Assembly: GCA_003344405.1 (NCBI GenBank)
Contig: NOWV01000360.1
Location: 1-36,789, forward strand
Length of the DNA: 36,789 nucleotides
Reading direction: 5' to 3'
Origin: Trichoplax sp. H2
Taxonomy: Eukaryota; Placozoa; Uniplacotomia; Trichoplacea
In this document: piece after piece, positions 10,142 through 21,900 of the stretch
Layout: the number at the start of each line of letters is the position of its first letter
Numbering within the stretch: the first letter of the stretch is position 1
The notes under the pieces: model-generated
The model's input: the letters and a program-made list of their open reading frames with translations, nothing else
What the model was told of the DNA's origin: nothing
The model's database searches: none
Made by a program: the position numbers and the translations under genes

Positions 10142-11393
10142 ACCCTACAATTGCTATGCTAGCATACAGTACAGAAGCTATAATATTGCTACTACAAGTA
10201 TACAATAATAACAATTCTTCACAACCTTGCAGATTCTTTTTGCCTAAGGAAATTTTTGTCGCATAATTACATTATATTTAGTCTAAACTGTTCATATCCT
10301 GTACATCCGTACGAGTATAGTCTGCATAGCTTTCAATGCTCTATTGTGCACCTGGCGTTAATTAAAGCAGTCATCGATGCATATGCATATTAATATAAGT
10401 GGCAGTGTATGAAATACGTAATCGAAGTTATGATACTTTCTTTATTTAATATTACAGTGATTCGTTGAAACTGACGCCTTAATAGTTTATTCATTTATCG
10501 TTAGTAGCGTAATCTGCTTGACTACGTTTGATCAAAATCTAGTAGCGGTAAAACTTTTTATTAATCTTTTACTGTAAATACATTGATATTCGTCGGATTT
10601 AGGTACAGTACTAAGAAAAGAAGTATGAGCTTTGATTTATACTTTTCAACAATAAAATGAAGATAAGATCCGACGGATTAACATTACAGTAGATGAGCAT
10701 TACAAGATATAACAAGATAATTTTATTCAAAGATTATACAAATTTTAATTTGCTGCAGTAACTTCCGTAAGTGCATGCTAGACTATTCTGTCAGCGAAAT
10801 GCACCAATTTGCAATTTTTGTACAAATAAAAGCTATCCTTTGAAATACCTTCTCTGTGCCGACGAAATAGGAACAACTGCTGAATTTCTCGAACATTAAA
10901 TGTTATCCATTATTTTGCATTATTAATCTTTTTAAAGGTATTAAACGAACTTGACAATTGAACTTTGGCATTTTAATTAATACAAATAATAATACTGTCA
11001 ATGACATACGACAACTAATAAGGTTAACGTAATTTATACGACAGTCTTCCATCTGTGAGTACATTCAGCGTAATATGCTATATTAATGTAATTACCTAAA
11101 TATCAAAGACAGTAGAAATACGTAGCTTGTACATACTGCCGTAAACAAACCCACGAATCATTCTCAACTTGCGAACATTACAAAACACATCGTATAAACA
11201 GAAGTAGCAGATTCAGAATAACACCTGTTACACAATATTATAAATGATAGGCATCAATGTAATCTTTACAAAGCTTACATTACTCCAAAGACTAATGATA
11301 TCGCTGATGGCATAATAATATATAAGACTAGTTTAGGCAAATCCAATGCATCAACTTAACATCAATCTTTGTATGAGATTGCTAAATTTCAAC
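10142..11393. other. Convergent 3' intergenic region of HCCS and vasculin
   Basis: This is 1.25 kb between the stop codons of two genes that face each other. It should hold both 3'UTRs. AATAAA occurs on the + strand at 10651-10656, with another in the AAATAAAAG near 10825, usable for HCCS. Several TTTATT words (10725-10732 for example) could serve the minus-strand gene. No coding frame or RNA gene seen. Confidence 0.45.
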
Positions 11394-14108
11394 TTAAAAG
11401 TCTTCATTATCAGAAGACTCCGAAGAGGTTATTGACGAATCACTGGAGCAGGAAACTGCATTTGATCTAGTCGTCTGCCTTAGATTTTTGGTTGTCTTAG
11501 TCAGAGACAAGTTACTCAGGCCTGATAGCTGGTGTTGCTGGATGCATCAATTCATAAGTAATTAAATATTGCAATCAATATATTATATTAAAAGCGTTAC
11601 TAAAACTGGTATAATGATTACTTATTGTATTTTTAACCGTATCAAGAACTTACCATTTGCCGAGATAGAAATTCCTTTTTTTCGTCCTCAGTTATAGGAG
11701 TGAATGAATCATCGTCTGATTCATCATGCCAACCCATCGCACGTAACAGCCTATTTGTAATATCAAATATTAGGATTAAGCTAGATTGTAGTTATAATAA
11801 AGAATATTTATCTTCTTATATCTAATGAAGTACTGCCTGCATTGAAGCTGCTCAGTACAGCTTTCCAGATTTTAATTGATATAGCAATGGTTAACATTAC
11901 TGTACCTTTGTTCCCCTTCAAGTGATATCGATATTTCTCGACAGGGGTGTAATGCGCCTACACAGATAACATAGATTAGTAACATAATCCAATAATGGTG
12001 ATATGATTCCTATATAAAATAACTGTAGGACAGATAACTAATTAAGGTTCACTCACGATCGCTTTCATTAGGTAAGCCGTCTAAAGATGCATCTTGCCGT
12101 TTATGATTATTTACTTCAATTTTCTGTAGATAGAGAGTTCGAAAATCGCATGAAAAAATAGTACTTCATACCGTAATCAACGTTGAGAGATTCTTTTCCG
12201 TGAAATCATCGTCATTGTATCTATCATTACGTACCTGACTAAGGTAATTTTCATTTCCGCTATCTACTTTCCTACCCAGTGATTGTTTATTTCTAGGCAT
12301 ATTACTATTTTCGGAGCGAACTGCTTCGAAAAAATCGCTTTTATTTAGCGCTGGTCGAGGTTTTTGCACATTTTGAAGTTTTGGTTCCATATTCTTATTA
12401 TTATTAAACTTAAAGTTCTAGGTGTGTATTAAGGTATTTAAACAATACAGTAAATATATTATTTCAGTGAAACAGCGTAACGGTTCAATAGAAATTTATG
12501 TAAAATTACATTTTAGATACACTGTAGTAACTCTAGCAACGTGCATTAGGAAATACATATAGTAAATGAACCTTTTCGGTATGTTTGCTCGATGATGCTT
12601 CCGACTTTATAATTCGACTTCGACGAACACTCTAAGTGCAACATACAAGACAACTGTTAAAAATAAAAGGAACTTGACAACCTATATAACAAGTAAGCGT
12701 TTGATAGTTACCTTTCCAGAAACAACCACAGTAGACGCTGCTACGTCTTTATACGAAGCACCAATTGACTAAAAGTGAAAGTGTCACGAAGTAAAGCACT
12801 TTATTTACATCATGCATGCACGTGAATATACTGTAAATGTTTGATTAAAAAACTACATTTGTATGTACCGGTGAGCCAGAGGTGCGTGTTACCGGATAAG
12901 GTAGAGGCTGTGTTAGTTCATTAGCTTCGATAATCGTTTTGGCCGCTGGCTTAACAGTTTTAGGCAAATTGCTACTTGTTGCTAAGAGAGAAACAGATAA
13001 AGGATTAAAATCTTCAAAAAAGTTGCCTTAAAAATAATACCAACAGAGTACAGTGCTTACACCAAACACTAGAAGAGGTCGGGTGGGGTAAAAAATTGTT
13101 TGATTCTCTAGGTTGATCTTTTACTTTAGCCACACTAAGTTTAGGCTGTAAAATGTAACGTTAACGCAAATGTAAAGATTGTAACTTGAGAAACAACGCT
13201 ACTTTTAACAAATAAATGTTTACAGAGCACTTAATATACGATATGAAATGCTGTTCAACTTACAAAATCTTCGACAGTGTCAAATCCAACTGTCTTGGTA
13301 GTCGTAGTATGGTGCGACTATTACGATTAAAACAAATAAATGAATCAATGAAACAATCCTTTATCAGCAAGCTCATATAACTTGCACATACTTTTCGGTT
13401 AAGTAGTGTACATTGGGTGCAGGTTGCTACGGCTATGTAGTTATATGATTATCTCGTACTTAATTACACACCTCTCTCTTCCCGTTTGCAGAACCTTTAT
13501 AGCTAGTATAAAATTTACTACTAACGAAGTTATTATCGTCTTCATTGTCGTTGGAATTTCTAACAGGTTTCTTAGATAAATGATTGCTAGTACCGGTGTC
13601 ATTGGCTTTTCCGAAATCCAAAGGTTTAATTCCATTGTTTTGTTTTCCTAGCAATATTTACGAGGCAAGAATATTATTATATCGGGTATAAATAGTTTAT
13701 TGAGTGCAATCCGAAATCCTTCAAGGCATTGAAGGAGTATAAATACTTCGAATACTATTTCGCAATCAAATTTTTCTCTCAATGATCAACTACCAACCTG
13801 CGGAAGACGTAACTAATGCAGCCGATAAAGGTGAATTACCACGCGACCACACATTTTTGTTGCTAGCATTGGTCTAGGGGTTCATTTAAAAGTATTACAC
13901 ATAAATCAATCGTAACGCAATGTATGAAATCTACTCATCCAAAATTTCTGATGTTCAGATTACTAATATGATTATCACAATGGAATCTTGAATAACCCAT
14001 TCAGCATATGATACTCAATAAATTACATAAAGATATTCTTACATTGCCATCGTTACTCGACGGGAAAGATAACCAAGCAGGAGTGAAATCAGGCACTTTA
14101 TTTGCCAT
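11394..14108 (-). CDS. GPBP1: Vasculin family protein (GC-rich promoter-binding protein 1 homologue)
   Basis: Vertebrate vasculins are nuclear proteins that bind GC-rich promoters and act as transcription factors. Coding exons on the minus strand, in order: 14108-14043, 13873-13798, 13647-13472, 13293-13264, 13145-13061, 12981-12869, 12768-12712, 12393-12172, 12123-12057, 11957-11906, 11750-11654 and 11537-11394. All have GT-AG borders and compatible phases, totalling 394 residues (human 473). The N-terminus MANKVPDFTPAWLSF matches vasculin's MAxxDFVPAWLNF. VEDFPKL (residues 113-119) corresponds to EEDFPSLNP, and SSVW to SGVW. NKSDFFEAVRSE matches the KSEFLKTLKDD region. The best match is LEGEQRLLRAMGW followed by an acidic stretch and PITEDEKKEF (about residues 310-343). 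The tail is Ser/Asp-rich, as in vertebrates. The middle is Asn/Ser-rich and disordered. One family member is seen here; whether it is orthologous to GPBP1 or GPBP1L1 cannot be told. Confidence 0.92.
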
Positions 14109-16216
14109 TATTTTATAACATTCTCGCCAAGATCAGCTCAACACGTTCTCGATGCACTTAGCGTGATCCCGAATTGTTGCATAAAGTGATTCACAAATAC
14201 AAGAATTACCCGTTTCAAGAACTGGAAGTGCGATATTTTCCTATAATTTTAAAGATAGAAATGAGAATGATGGATAAATCAATCACATGATATTAAGATT
14301 AACCTGTCAAGTATCTCCAAACAAACTAATAATGCAGGAGCGACTACTTATAGAATTATACAGTAGCACACCTGCAGAATTCTACTAGTTATGATACATT
14401 CACTAGATCCTGATTGAAGTTATGATTGCGAGTATTGTGCACTACGAAAAGATTACTAATATCATCATTTATCATTTAAATAAGGCTATTTTTAATCTTA
14501 CATAAATTGCTAAAATTATAAAAAAAATAGCATACACAAAACATCCTGTTGATATTCTAAAATTTTAGGCAATAAATTAACTTGTAGGCTGTACACAGTA
14601 TTTGCTCATAGCGCTGTCAAAATTACTAATAGTAACCTTAATAGTTAGGTGTATGAACGCACCTTGTGACGGACAATCGATGCAATCTGATGTACTGAGA
14701 CAGTAGATACAATTGCAACGGGTAGAACCGTTTAGTGATTGGATATAAGGTTAACAGCTTCGAAAAAGCGTAATAACCACAGTCCTAGTTCTGATCCATA
14801 ATCTCTATCTTTGTGTCAAGCAGTAGATGCAAACAAGATTAAGTTTCGATAAAGTACTATATAATAAAAATCTAAGTACGTAAACGTGGGACTATTGCGA
14901 TTGTAGAACAACCATGTGCTTCTTATGAAATGATAGTCTTGACTACGAAAGAAAAATCGGCGATTTATAGACTGTAGGCTTCAAAGTATCAATAGCAAGC
15001 ACGAACCATAAACAGCCAGTAACCAGAATTTACTACTAAGTTTTATGAAAGTCTTTTCAGGAGTCAATAACGGTTGAAATTTTCCGTCATGTAAGAGATA
15101 CGGATAAGTGATAACATGGATTTATATAATATGTTGAAGAAGCGTAGTTCCACTTATATCTTCTATGTACGTGCTTCGTATAGCATTAACTGTAAGTTCC
15201 GGGATAGTAACAACGTGTATAATTTCGAAAGATGTCGGCGAGGTGAAACTTATAATAACGTTTATTTGAATAAGCACAAGTATTTTCCTTTAATATGCTG
15301 GGATCGATGTACGTAGAAGCGCCCTAGTGAAATTCGTCAAGATTCTTGACTTTAATATGTTACCAAGTTGGATTTCTAGCAATGACAATAACAACGATAA
15401 ATGAACCAGGAACAAGGGTTTCCAATCTTTCAGTAACTATTACTTTTTGTAAGATATTACCGTAGTAAAGTCAGTGAATGTGAACCTACTCGGCAATGCG
15501 TCTGTCCGTAGTCCAGTATGCAATTAGAATATTGCAGAAAGTAGTCTTTCGATTGTCAGGCTATGCTGATGATTATAATTATTAACATACAAGTGGTAAA
15601 AATGGAAAATAACTCACTGTTAATAATGAAATATGTAGCGTAATATAATGTATAATTTGTATGTAGATAAACAAGAAAATTCTCTTAATTAATCTTTACC
15701 TGAAGGTGCGGATGGGTAAACTTTAGCGTTTGACTGTATTTTCTGTGAGTGTCGTACGTGGATGGACACTTACAGTAGCTATCACCTAGAACAGGCCTAT
15801 ATTTATGTAAAAATGACGTTATACGATATAATGTACAGTAAAAGTGGTAAAAAAATCTCTAAATTTAACCAGTCAGTTTAGTAATCAGGCTACTTTTTGG
15901 CCTAATATCATTGGAATGATTCGACAAGAGTTCAGTGCGTGAATATACGTACACACTCGTACAGTACGCAGATCTTTAAAATAGTACTACAGTAACCACA
16001 CCAAGTTGATTTATTTGTCTGTCTTCACGAGGATGAGTTAAGTGTCGTAGTTAGTTTATATCAAGATTCTTCTTTCTGGTTGAAGTAGATGACTCTTCGT
16101 TGGTAACTTATTCTTCAAAAACCGTTGATCTTTCTAGTTGATGCAGTTTACTTTTTATCCACGACAGCCAGGTTATGACTGCCAACGTCAAAATTAGTAT
16201 GCTCAATAAATAGCTA
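14109..16216. other. AT-rich spacer upstream of vasculin
   Basis: No gene supported. It holds the vasculin 5' flank at its left end. A + strand open frame at 15116-15316 (66 codons) has no splice context or motif and is probably chance. No tRNA-like box pair or tandem repeat was seen. Confidence 0.5.
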
Positions 16217-17990
16217 GTACGGTACTGTACAGTGTAGTGTACACTATAAGCCAGGCATGAGTAGGGGTAAGATTTTACAGACCTCGGCTATACACTGTAC
16301 AGACAGGATTCTTCAAATACAGTGGAAGCAATCTATTTGCCGCTTTTGTAGAAGACAGTTTACAGGCAATGCGATGGATGTACAGTGTGAAATTGTAAAT
16401 GTAGTCGTTGAGGGGCTGACAAGTTCACAAGTAGCAGTTAATGAGTAAACGGTGGCAAACAAAGTAAAAAGGCTTCTTTAGACTTCTTCTTTCAGCTCTG
16501 CACGGTATAACAACAATCGCAGATTTGTACGCAAATAGGATACTTGATGCTTTAACAAATTTCTTTCATTTCACTTTTCCACAGTATTAAAGATCATAAA
16601 TTGACAAAATGTTCTTCTTCTTCTCTTACAGCAATAATAATGTTTCGTGATATATTGCTAACTTAATGATCATCGGAAAAAAAAGGTGAACTCCTAACGG
16701 ATGCTTGGCGACTTTGATAAAATTTTTGGTGTATCTCAGTACGCAGCAAATATACACACAAAATAAATGACTGGTAACTTGTGAATGTGCTCGTGGATGA
16801 GTTGAATTTGTGTACTATACTGACCATACGTGATACTGAGTAAAGTCAAGCGTAACCTTTTATAAAAGGACTTTTAGGGTTTCTAGAGTGTACTGTACTG
16901 TACACTGTACTGTACTGTACTGTACTGCACGATCTACAGTACAGTACAGTGAAAGTACCGTGACAGTAAAACGTCTGCATAAAGTGGAAAGACTCCGATA
17001 AAATCCATCTTTACCGTCTGTCAGAGTCTGTGGACAAAAAATGGTGCTAAATCGAGTTTACAGTACTGTACTGTACTGTGCTCACTTAATAAATTTAGTA
17101 TCATGGATTGCTGTACTGTACACTTGTACAGTACACAATAGTGCGTACAGTGGATTTTAATTTGAGAAAACGCTAGCTGCTCCCAGGGACTACTGGAAGA
17201 AAAGATCTAGCATCACTGGACGTCGCTACAAAGGGCCACCTAGGGCTACGATAGTATTGCCCGCCGATCAACCACTATTTTGACCCTCAAATGGCACAGT
17301 AGTACTGACTCTGTTATATGAATTAATTAACTAATCCATTTTCAGTTACTTTTGAATTAATTAATTTATTTATTTTCGTCTTTAGCGTACAGTACAGTAC
17401 AGTACAGTAACAGTGTTGTACAGTACTGTACTGTACGCAAGTAGGCGATGTGTACAGTACAGTACTGTACTGTATTTACCATAGACGGAGTTGAACTGCG
17501 CAAGTTCGTTTTGTACTGTACTGTACAGTACTGTACCATGGACTACCAAATATGTGTAATGTACTGTACTGTACTACGAAGGTGTATTGTACTGTAATTT
17601 CCAGTTATAACGGTCTAAAATACAGTACTGTATGTCTTTGTTTTGACAAAGGCGTATTATTAACTCAAAAGCTACGGGGATGATAAACCCGCCATACATA
17701 ATACGAATCAAGTATATCGAAATTGATTTAATTTTATTTTAAAATAAGCGTGCATCAAAGAATTGAAGCATAATACGACCAGGAATCCAGGTGAGTAAAA
17801 AGAGTTATCATGTACGTAATTTATCTATTGCAACGTGATTTATCGATACACCAATCCACTAAACCCAATGGAATAGGGTACTCATACATAGGACTATGTT
17901 GTAAATACAAGATAGTTTTACAATATGTTCAGACAAGACAATATGATAATTTACTTTACTGATGCAGTAGTGCAGTACTGTACTGTACGT
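16217..17990. repeat. Second, dispersed cluster of GTAC/TACAGTA palindromic repeats
   Basis: Short arrays of the same GTACAGTAC/GTACTGTAC words as at 7128-7772 recur here, separated by ordinary sequence. Blocks lie near 16217-16247, 16890-16952, 17060-17080, 17111-17135, 17387-17436, 17451-17475, 17513-17537, 17558-17575 and 17620-17630, with a last one at 17970-17988. The unique linker words of the first cluster (such as GCTACGGATTGT) are absent, so this is not a copy of that array but an independent spread of the core motif. A 63-codon + strand open frame at 16257-16448 starts just after the first block and has no recognised motif. It sits 1-2.7 kb upstream of CPLANE1 and could include its distal promoter, an inference. 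Confidence 0.8.
17161..17283 (+). other. GC-richer island with a 40-codon open frame
   Basis: By count, 61 of 123 bases (50%) are G or C, clearly above the surrounding AT-rich spacer. In one + frame it reads 40 codons between stops without an ATG, including DYWKKRSSITGRRYKGPPRA, a composition unlike the neighbouring noncoding translations. No convincing splice acceptor or donor borders it in phase. It could be a decayed exon, a fragment of a mobile element, or a regulatory island lying between GTAC blocks. No identity is claimed. Confidence 0.25.
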
Positions 17991-18976
17991 ATTGCCTTTA
18001 ATAATAATTATTAATAAATATACCAATAATTAGTCTAGTAGATTAATCTTATTATGAATGTAAAGTTATCTAACGTGAGTGATGAAGGTTAATTCTTTAG
18101 TGAGCTAGTGTTCTTGCCTTTTACAATCGATAGTTGCATACTCTTACTTTTGTATACTGTACATATTTTATTAGTAGATTACTCCTAATCTGCAACTCCA
18201 GCGCTGCAATTATGTTCTCTTAATATGAATTACTAACTTCTAATTGAATACGTATGTGGCTATAATTGTAGAATACATTCAAAATCTTATATCACTGTAA
18301 ACTAGTATATTGAACAGTACACTCATTTAAAATCATTTTATATCTATGAGTAAACCACAACGAACGTTTACAAGCTTCATTTGATACGAATAGCGAATTA
18401 TATTATTATCAAGTGTGCGGATAAAACATTATCTCTTCTAGTTAATTGACACTTATGACATAAGCAAATATTTCAATTTAGTATACGCAATTTAATTTAC
18501 AGTTACCTAATCGATCTTGTATATTATCATGCACATATCATGTTCAACGTTGAATGAAATCATATCCTACATGCACGGTCAAACTTCGAAATAGAGATCA
18601 ATTCTTGCTACTCATATATATAATTTATCTTAGCTGAGCTTCTACAATCGAAAATGATGGCACTATTAACAGGAGTGGTACTTTGAAGGTAACTGAAACA
18701 TTGTTTCATTAGGTGGACGAAATTTCATACTAATAAAAGTAATTTCTTATAGACGATATGTGTCATGAACGATTATTTACATAATGATGTAATGTGATCA
18801 TAGAGGAGATCATATCGTATAATGTACTATAATGGTAACTCAATCATTTATTGCTATAATGGCTTTTTCGATAGGAAGAGATATATTTTATTGCGAGTTT
18901 TCAAGGAAGGAAGGAAACAGTTAAACTACTATAACTTTCTGATGCTCTTACATTACCTAAACTACATCCTGTGAAA
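17991..18976. other. Presumed CPLANE1 promoter and 5'UTR region
   Basis: AT-rich, with no recognised core promoter element. A short upstream frame begins ATGATGGC at 18654 and stops after nine more codons. It is followed directly by GAAG|GTAACT, which could be the donor of a noncoding first exon. This is only suggestive. No other gene seen. Confidence 0.3.
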
Positions 18977-21900
18977 ATGTTGATAACACTAAGCGTGATT
19001 GCTTCCGAATCTTTCAAAAGCAAAAAAACTTGGTCAAGATTGGTTTGGCCTATCCAGGTTTGCTATGAATGTTTCATAACTGTTTTTTTTAATTTTCATG
19101 ATCCATATACTTTGCTTTGATTGAATACTAGTTAATACTAATAAGTAAGCTTTATTCCTTTGCATTTAATTAATTTTATAGGCTAAAGATAGCCTGTACC
19201 TTCTTGATACCAATCGAATACGTCAAGCTCAAATTCATACCGGTCAGATCAGGCGTCAAAAAATCCCAAACTTGAAAGATACCATTGCAGTGAATATCTC
19301 TATCGATGGTAAGATCGTTTCTGCTCTATACCTTGCCTATGATACTTCTCTGTTAAGATCTCCTATTATCACTCCATAATACTAGGCTCATTCGTTGTAT
19401 TCATATGGAATAATAATGAAATCTGTTTATGGCACGGTGAAAGTCGGACATTATTAACCATTGAAAATTCTAAGCAATTCGTTGAGAACTACCTAAATCA
19501 AGGTACTGACATACAGTAACATATCTACATTTGTGCAAATATGTTCCTTTCAAGATATATTATTTAATTAAGCTAATTGGGTTACTGTACTTGCTTAACT
19601 TTAAGCTTGACTACCAATTTAGTGAATAAATTTGAACTAAACCAATATTAAGCCTCTAAATGGCTCTTTCCATGACTTTTAATTGAATTGTGATGCATGC
19701 CTTAATTATGCCCAGCTCTTTAACGCGTTTCAATATTCTCAACATTAAATCAAGATGTATCAAAATATTTTTCATTAAAATCACTACCTAGTCAAATAGT
19801 AATACATAAATAATAATCTTATGTATATCTTTAACTCTGTAGGGAGCAGAGTTAGCATTTTCGTCTCAGATTGTGGTCGGAAGATTATCGTAGTTATTGA
19901 TATGAAGAAAATATTGCTATGGGAAGCTGATCTTGATAGTTTTTGTAAGCTTATATGTATTTAAATTAAAAACTTCATTTACACAATGCTTTTGCAAAAT
20001 TAACGGTATATTTAACTGCTTGTACCTCGTCATATTAACTTACTTACACTATTAATAGTGATCGTCGTTTAAACGTTTAAACTAATGAATTAAATTAAGC
20101 ACTCAATAGTAACTTTTGATACTCACATATTTATGCTAACTTTTAAAAAGAAAATTTCAGTACTAACAGCAAAATTTGTAGAGTAAAATCATATTATTTT
20201 ACATGCAATGTTATAAGAGTAGACTTAGTAATTGCCAGAAGATATTCCTTTCGAAATTTTTTTTTGCGGTCATATTATCCACAGTACGTATTTTAAAACT
20301 TGAACCTATCCGTTAATTGAATTAATAAAATCAATTATTCTTAGCGGTAGAATTCTCTTCATGTTTTGGCATTTAACGCAATGGGTTATACGTAATGCAC
20401 AAAGTTTAAGTGCCATTTTTACGCGGAGTTATCAATCTAGAAATATCTGTATTAATATATTGAAAGTGTATATAGGCTACTAATTTGTACCTTAATTCGT
20501 TGTCTTATTAGTTAAATTGAATTTATATCTTTGGTAGAGTCCAATTTACAGTATATTGGTCATGTATACGCATATTAACCGACACTTGTAGTATATTAAA
20601 TACTACTTTGAATCATTTATGATATTCAACGTTGTAATTTATAGTTGAACTCAAAGGGAAGGAAGCTACTGCAAGTGGGATTTGGAGTAATATCCAGCCA
20701 AACAATTGCAGTTTACCGGATGAAGGCAGTAAAGAGGCATTTGTCGAAACAATATTTTACTTTGATCCGGTAACGTAATTAATGAATGTACTACTTATAG
20801 GGACACTTGAAAAAATTAATTCAATTTTTTGTAGTCCTTGCTATCTATAGCTGTTATAACCTGTAAGCGGTTCGATTCTTGCCTATGACGGTTAATTAAA
20901 TCTTAAATTTTTATTTGGATCAAATGCGATCGTGTAGATGATTGGATTTAATTGCAGCATCATCTTCGTATTTAACAATCAAGCGAACCAACTCGTAATT
21001 ACACAGATCTTAATAAGATGGACAGATTTAAATGAAGAGGAACAAGTTTTAAAAAACATAGCTAAACAAAGTTTACGCAGCAGTGAAAATCGACATCAAT
21101 CGGACAGAAAGCATCAAGATGAAATCACATTTATTCCGGATTCTGTTTATGAAACGCACAATCCCAGCTATCAAACTATACCGCAGGCCTTTGATCAACG
21201 TTATCGTTCGGAACTTATTAACTTAGCAGATATCTGTAGTGCTGCCAAAGCTAATTTTAAAGCAGGTAAATTATACTTTATAAAACATGGAACTAATGCT
21301 TCTCTACTGGCTAGTTGGATTTCTGCAAGCTAGTGTATCCAGTTTTAAGTAGAGTTACATTTTTTAACGTTAAAGAATGTAATAGTTGAGCGTACTATGA
21401 TTTATCGTAGGTGCATATGTTGCGAAGCATTCACGCGATGGCGATATTTTAGCTATCGCTATGAATCAGAAAATATCCAAGGATACCAGAATTATATTTT
21501 ACTCTTTACGTGCTAAAGCCATTGTAGTAACAGACATGTACGGGTGCAGTCGTCGTGATGGACGCGGCAAGTAAGTCAGGCTATCAATTAACAATTGAAG
21601 TTATCAGAAATTAATAACCTTCATGAGGGATGTAGTACCAGATACAATATGATTATAATCGATTAAGGCAAGACATAGAAAAATCATATTTACAAAGAAT
21701 CGATAAGTATGGTATTACTAATTAATACTAATAGATGAAAAATTGATAGAGATATGTTAATATTGCTTTAGGGAATTCAGCATTACCGATATGACTTGGA
21801 CTTCCAATAGTTTATTACTAATTGTGATAACACGTAATGGGTTCGTAGCTATCATTAGCCGTGCTGGACAACTGCTATTGTGCAATACGAAAGGCTTGGG

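Noticed and set aside
15116-15316. 66-codon + strand open frame
   Set aside because: Isolated in spacer, with a composition typical of random AT-rich translation.
20869-20878. GGTTCGATTC, a match to a tRNA B box
   Set aside because: No A box or cloverleaf pairing at the proper distance upstream; it lies in a CPLANE1 intron and is probably chance.
21266-21333. Open frame continuing 22 codons past exon 6 of CPLANE1
   Set aside because: A good donor (GCAG|GTAAAT) at 21266 joins in phase to the next exon and restores the family's GA-x-x-x-x-x-SRDG region; the tail is intron read-through.
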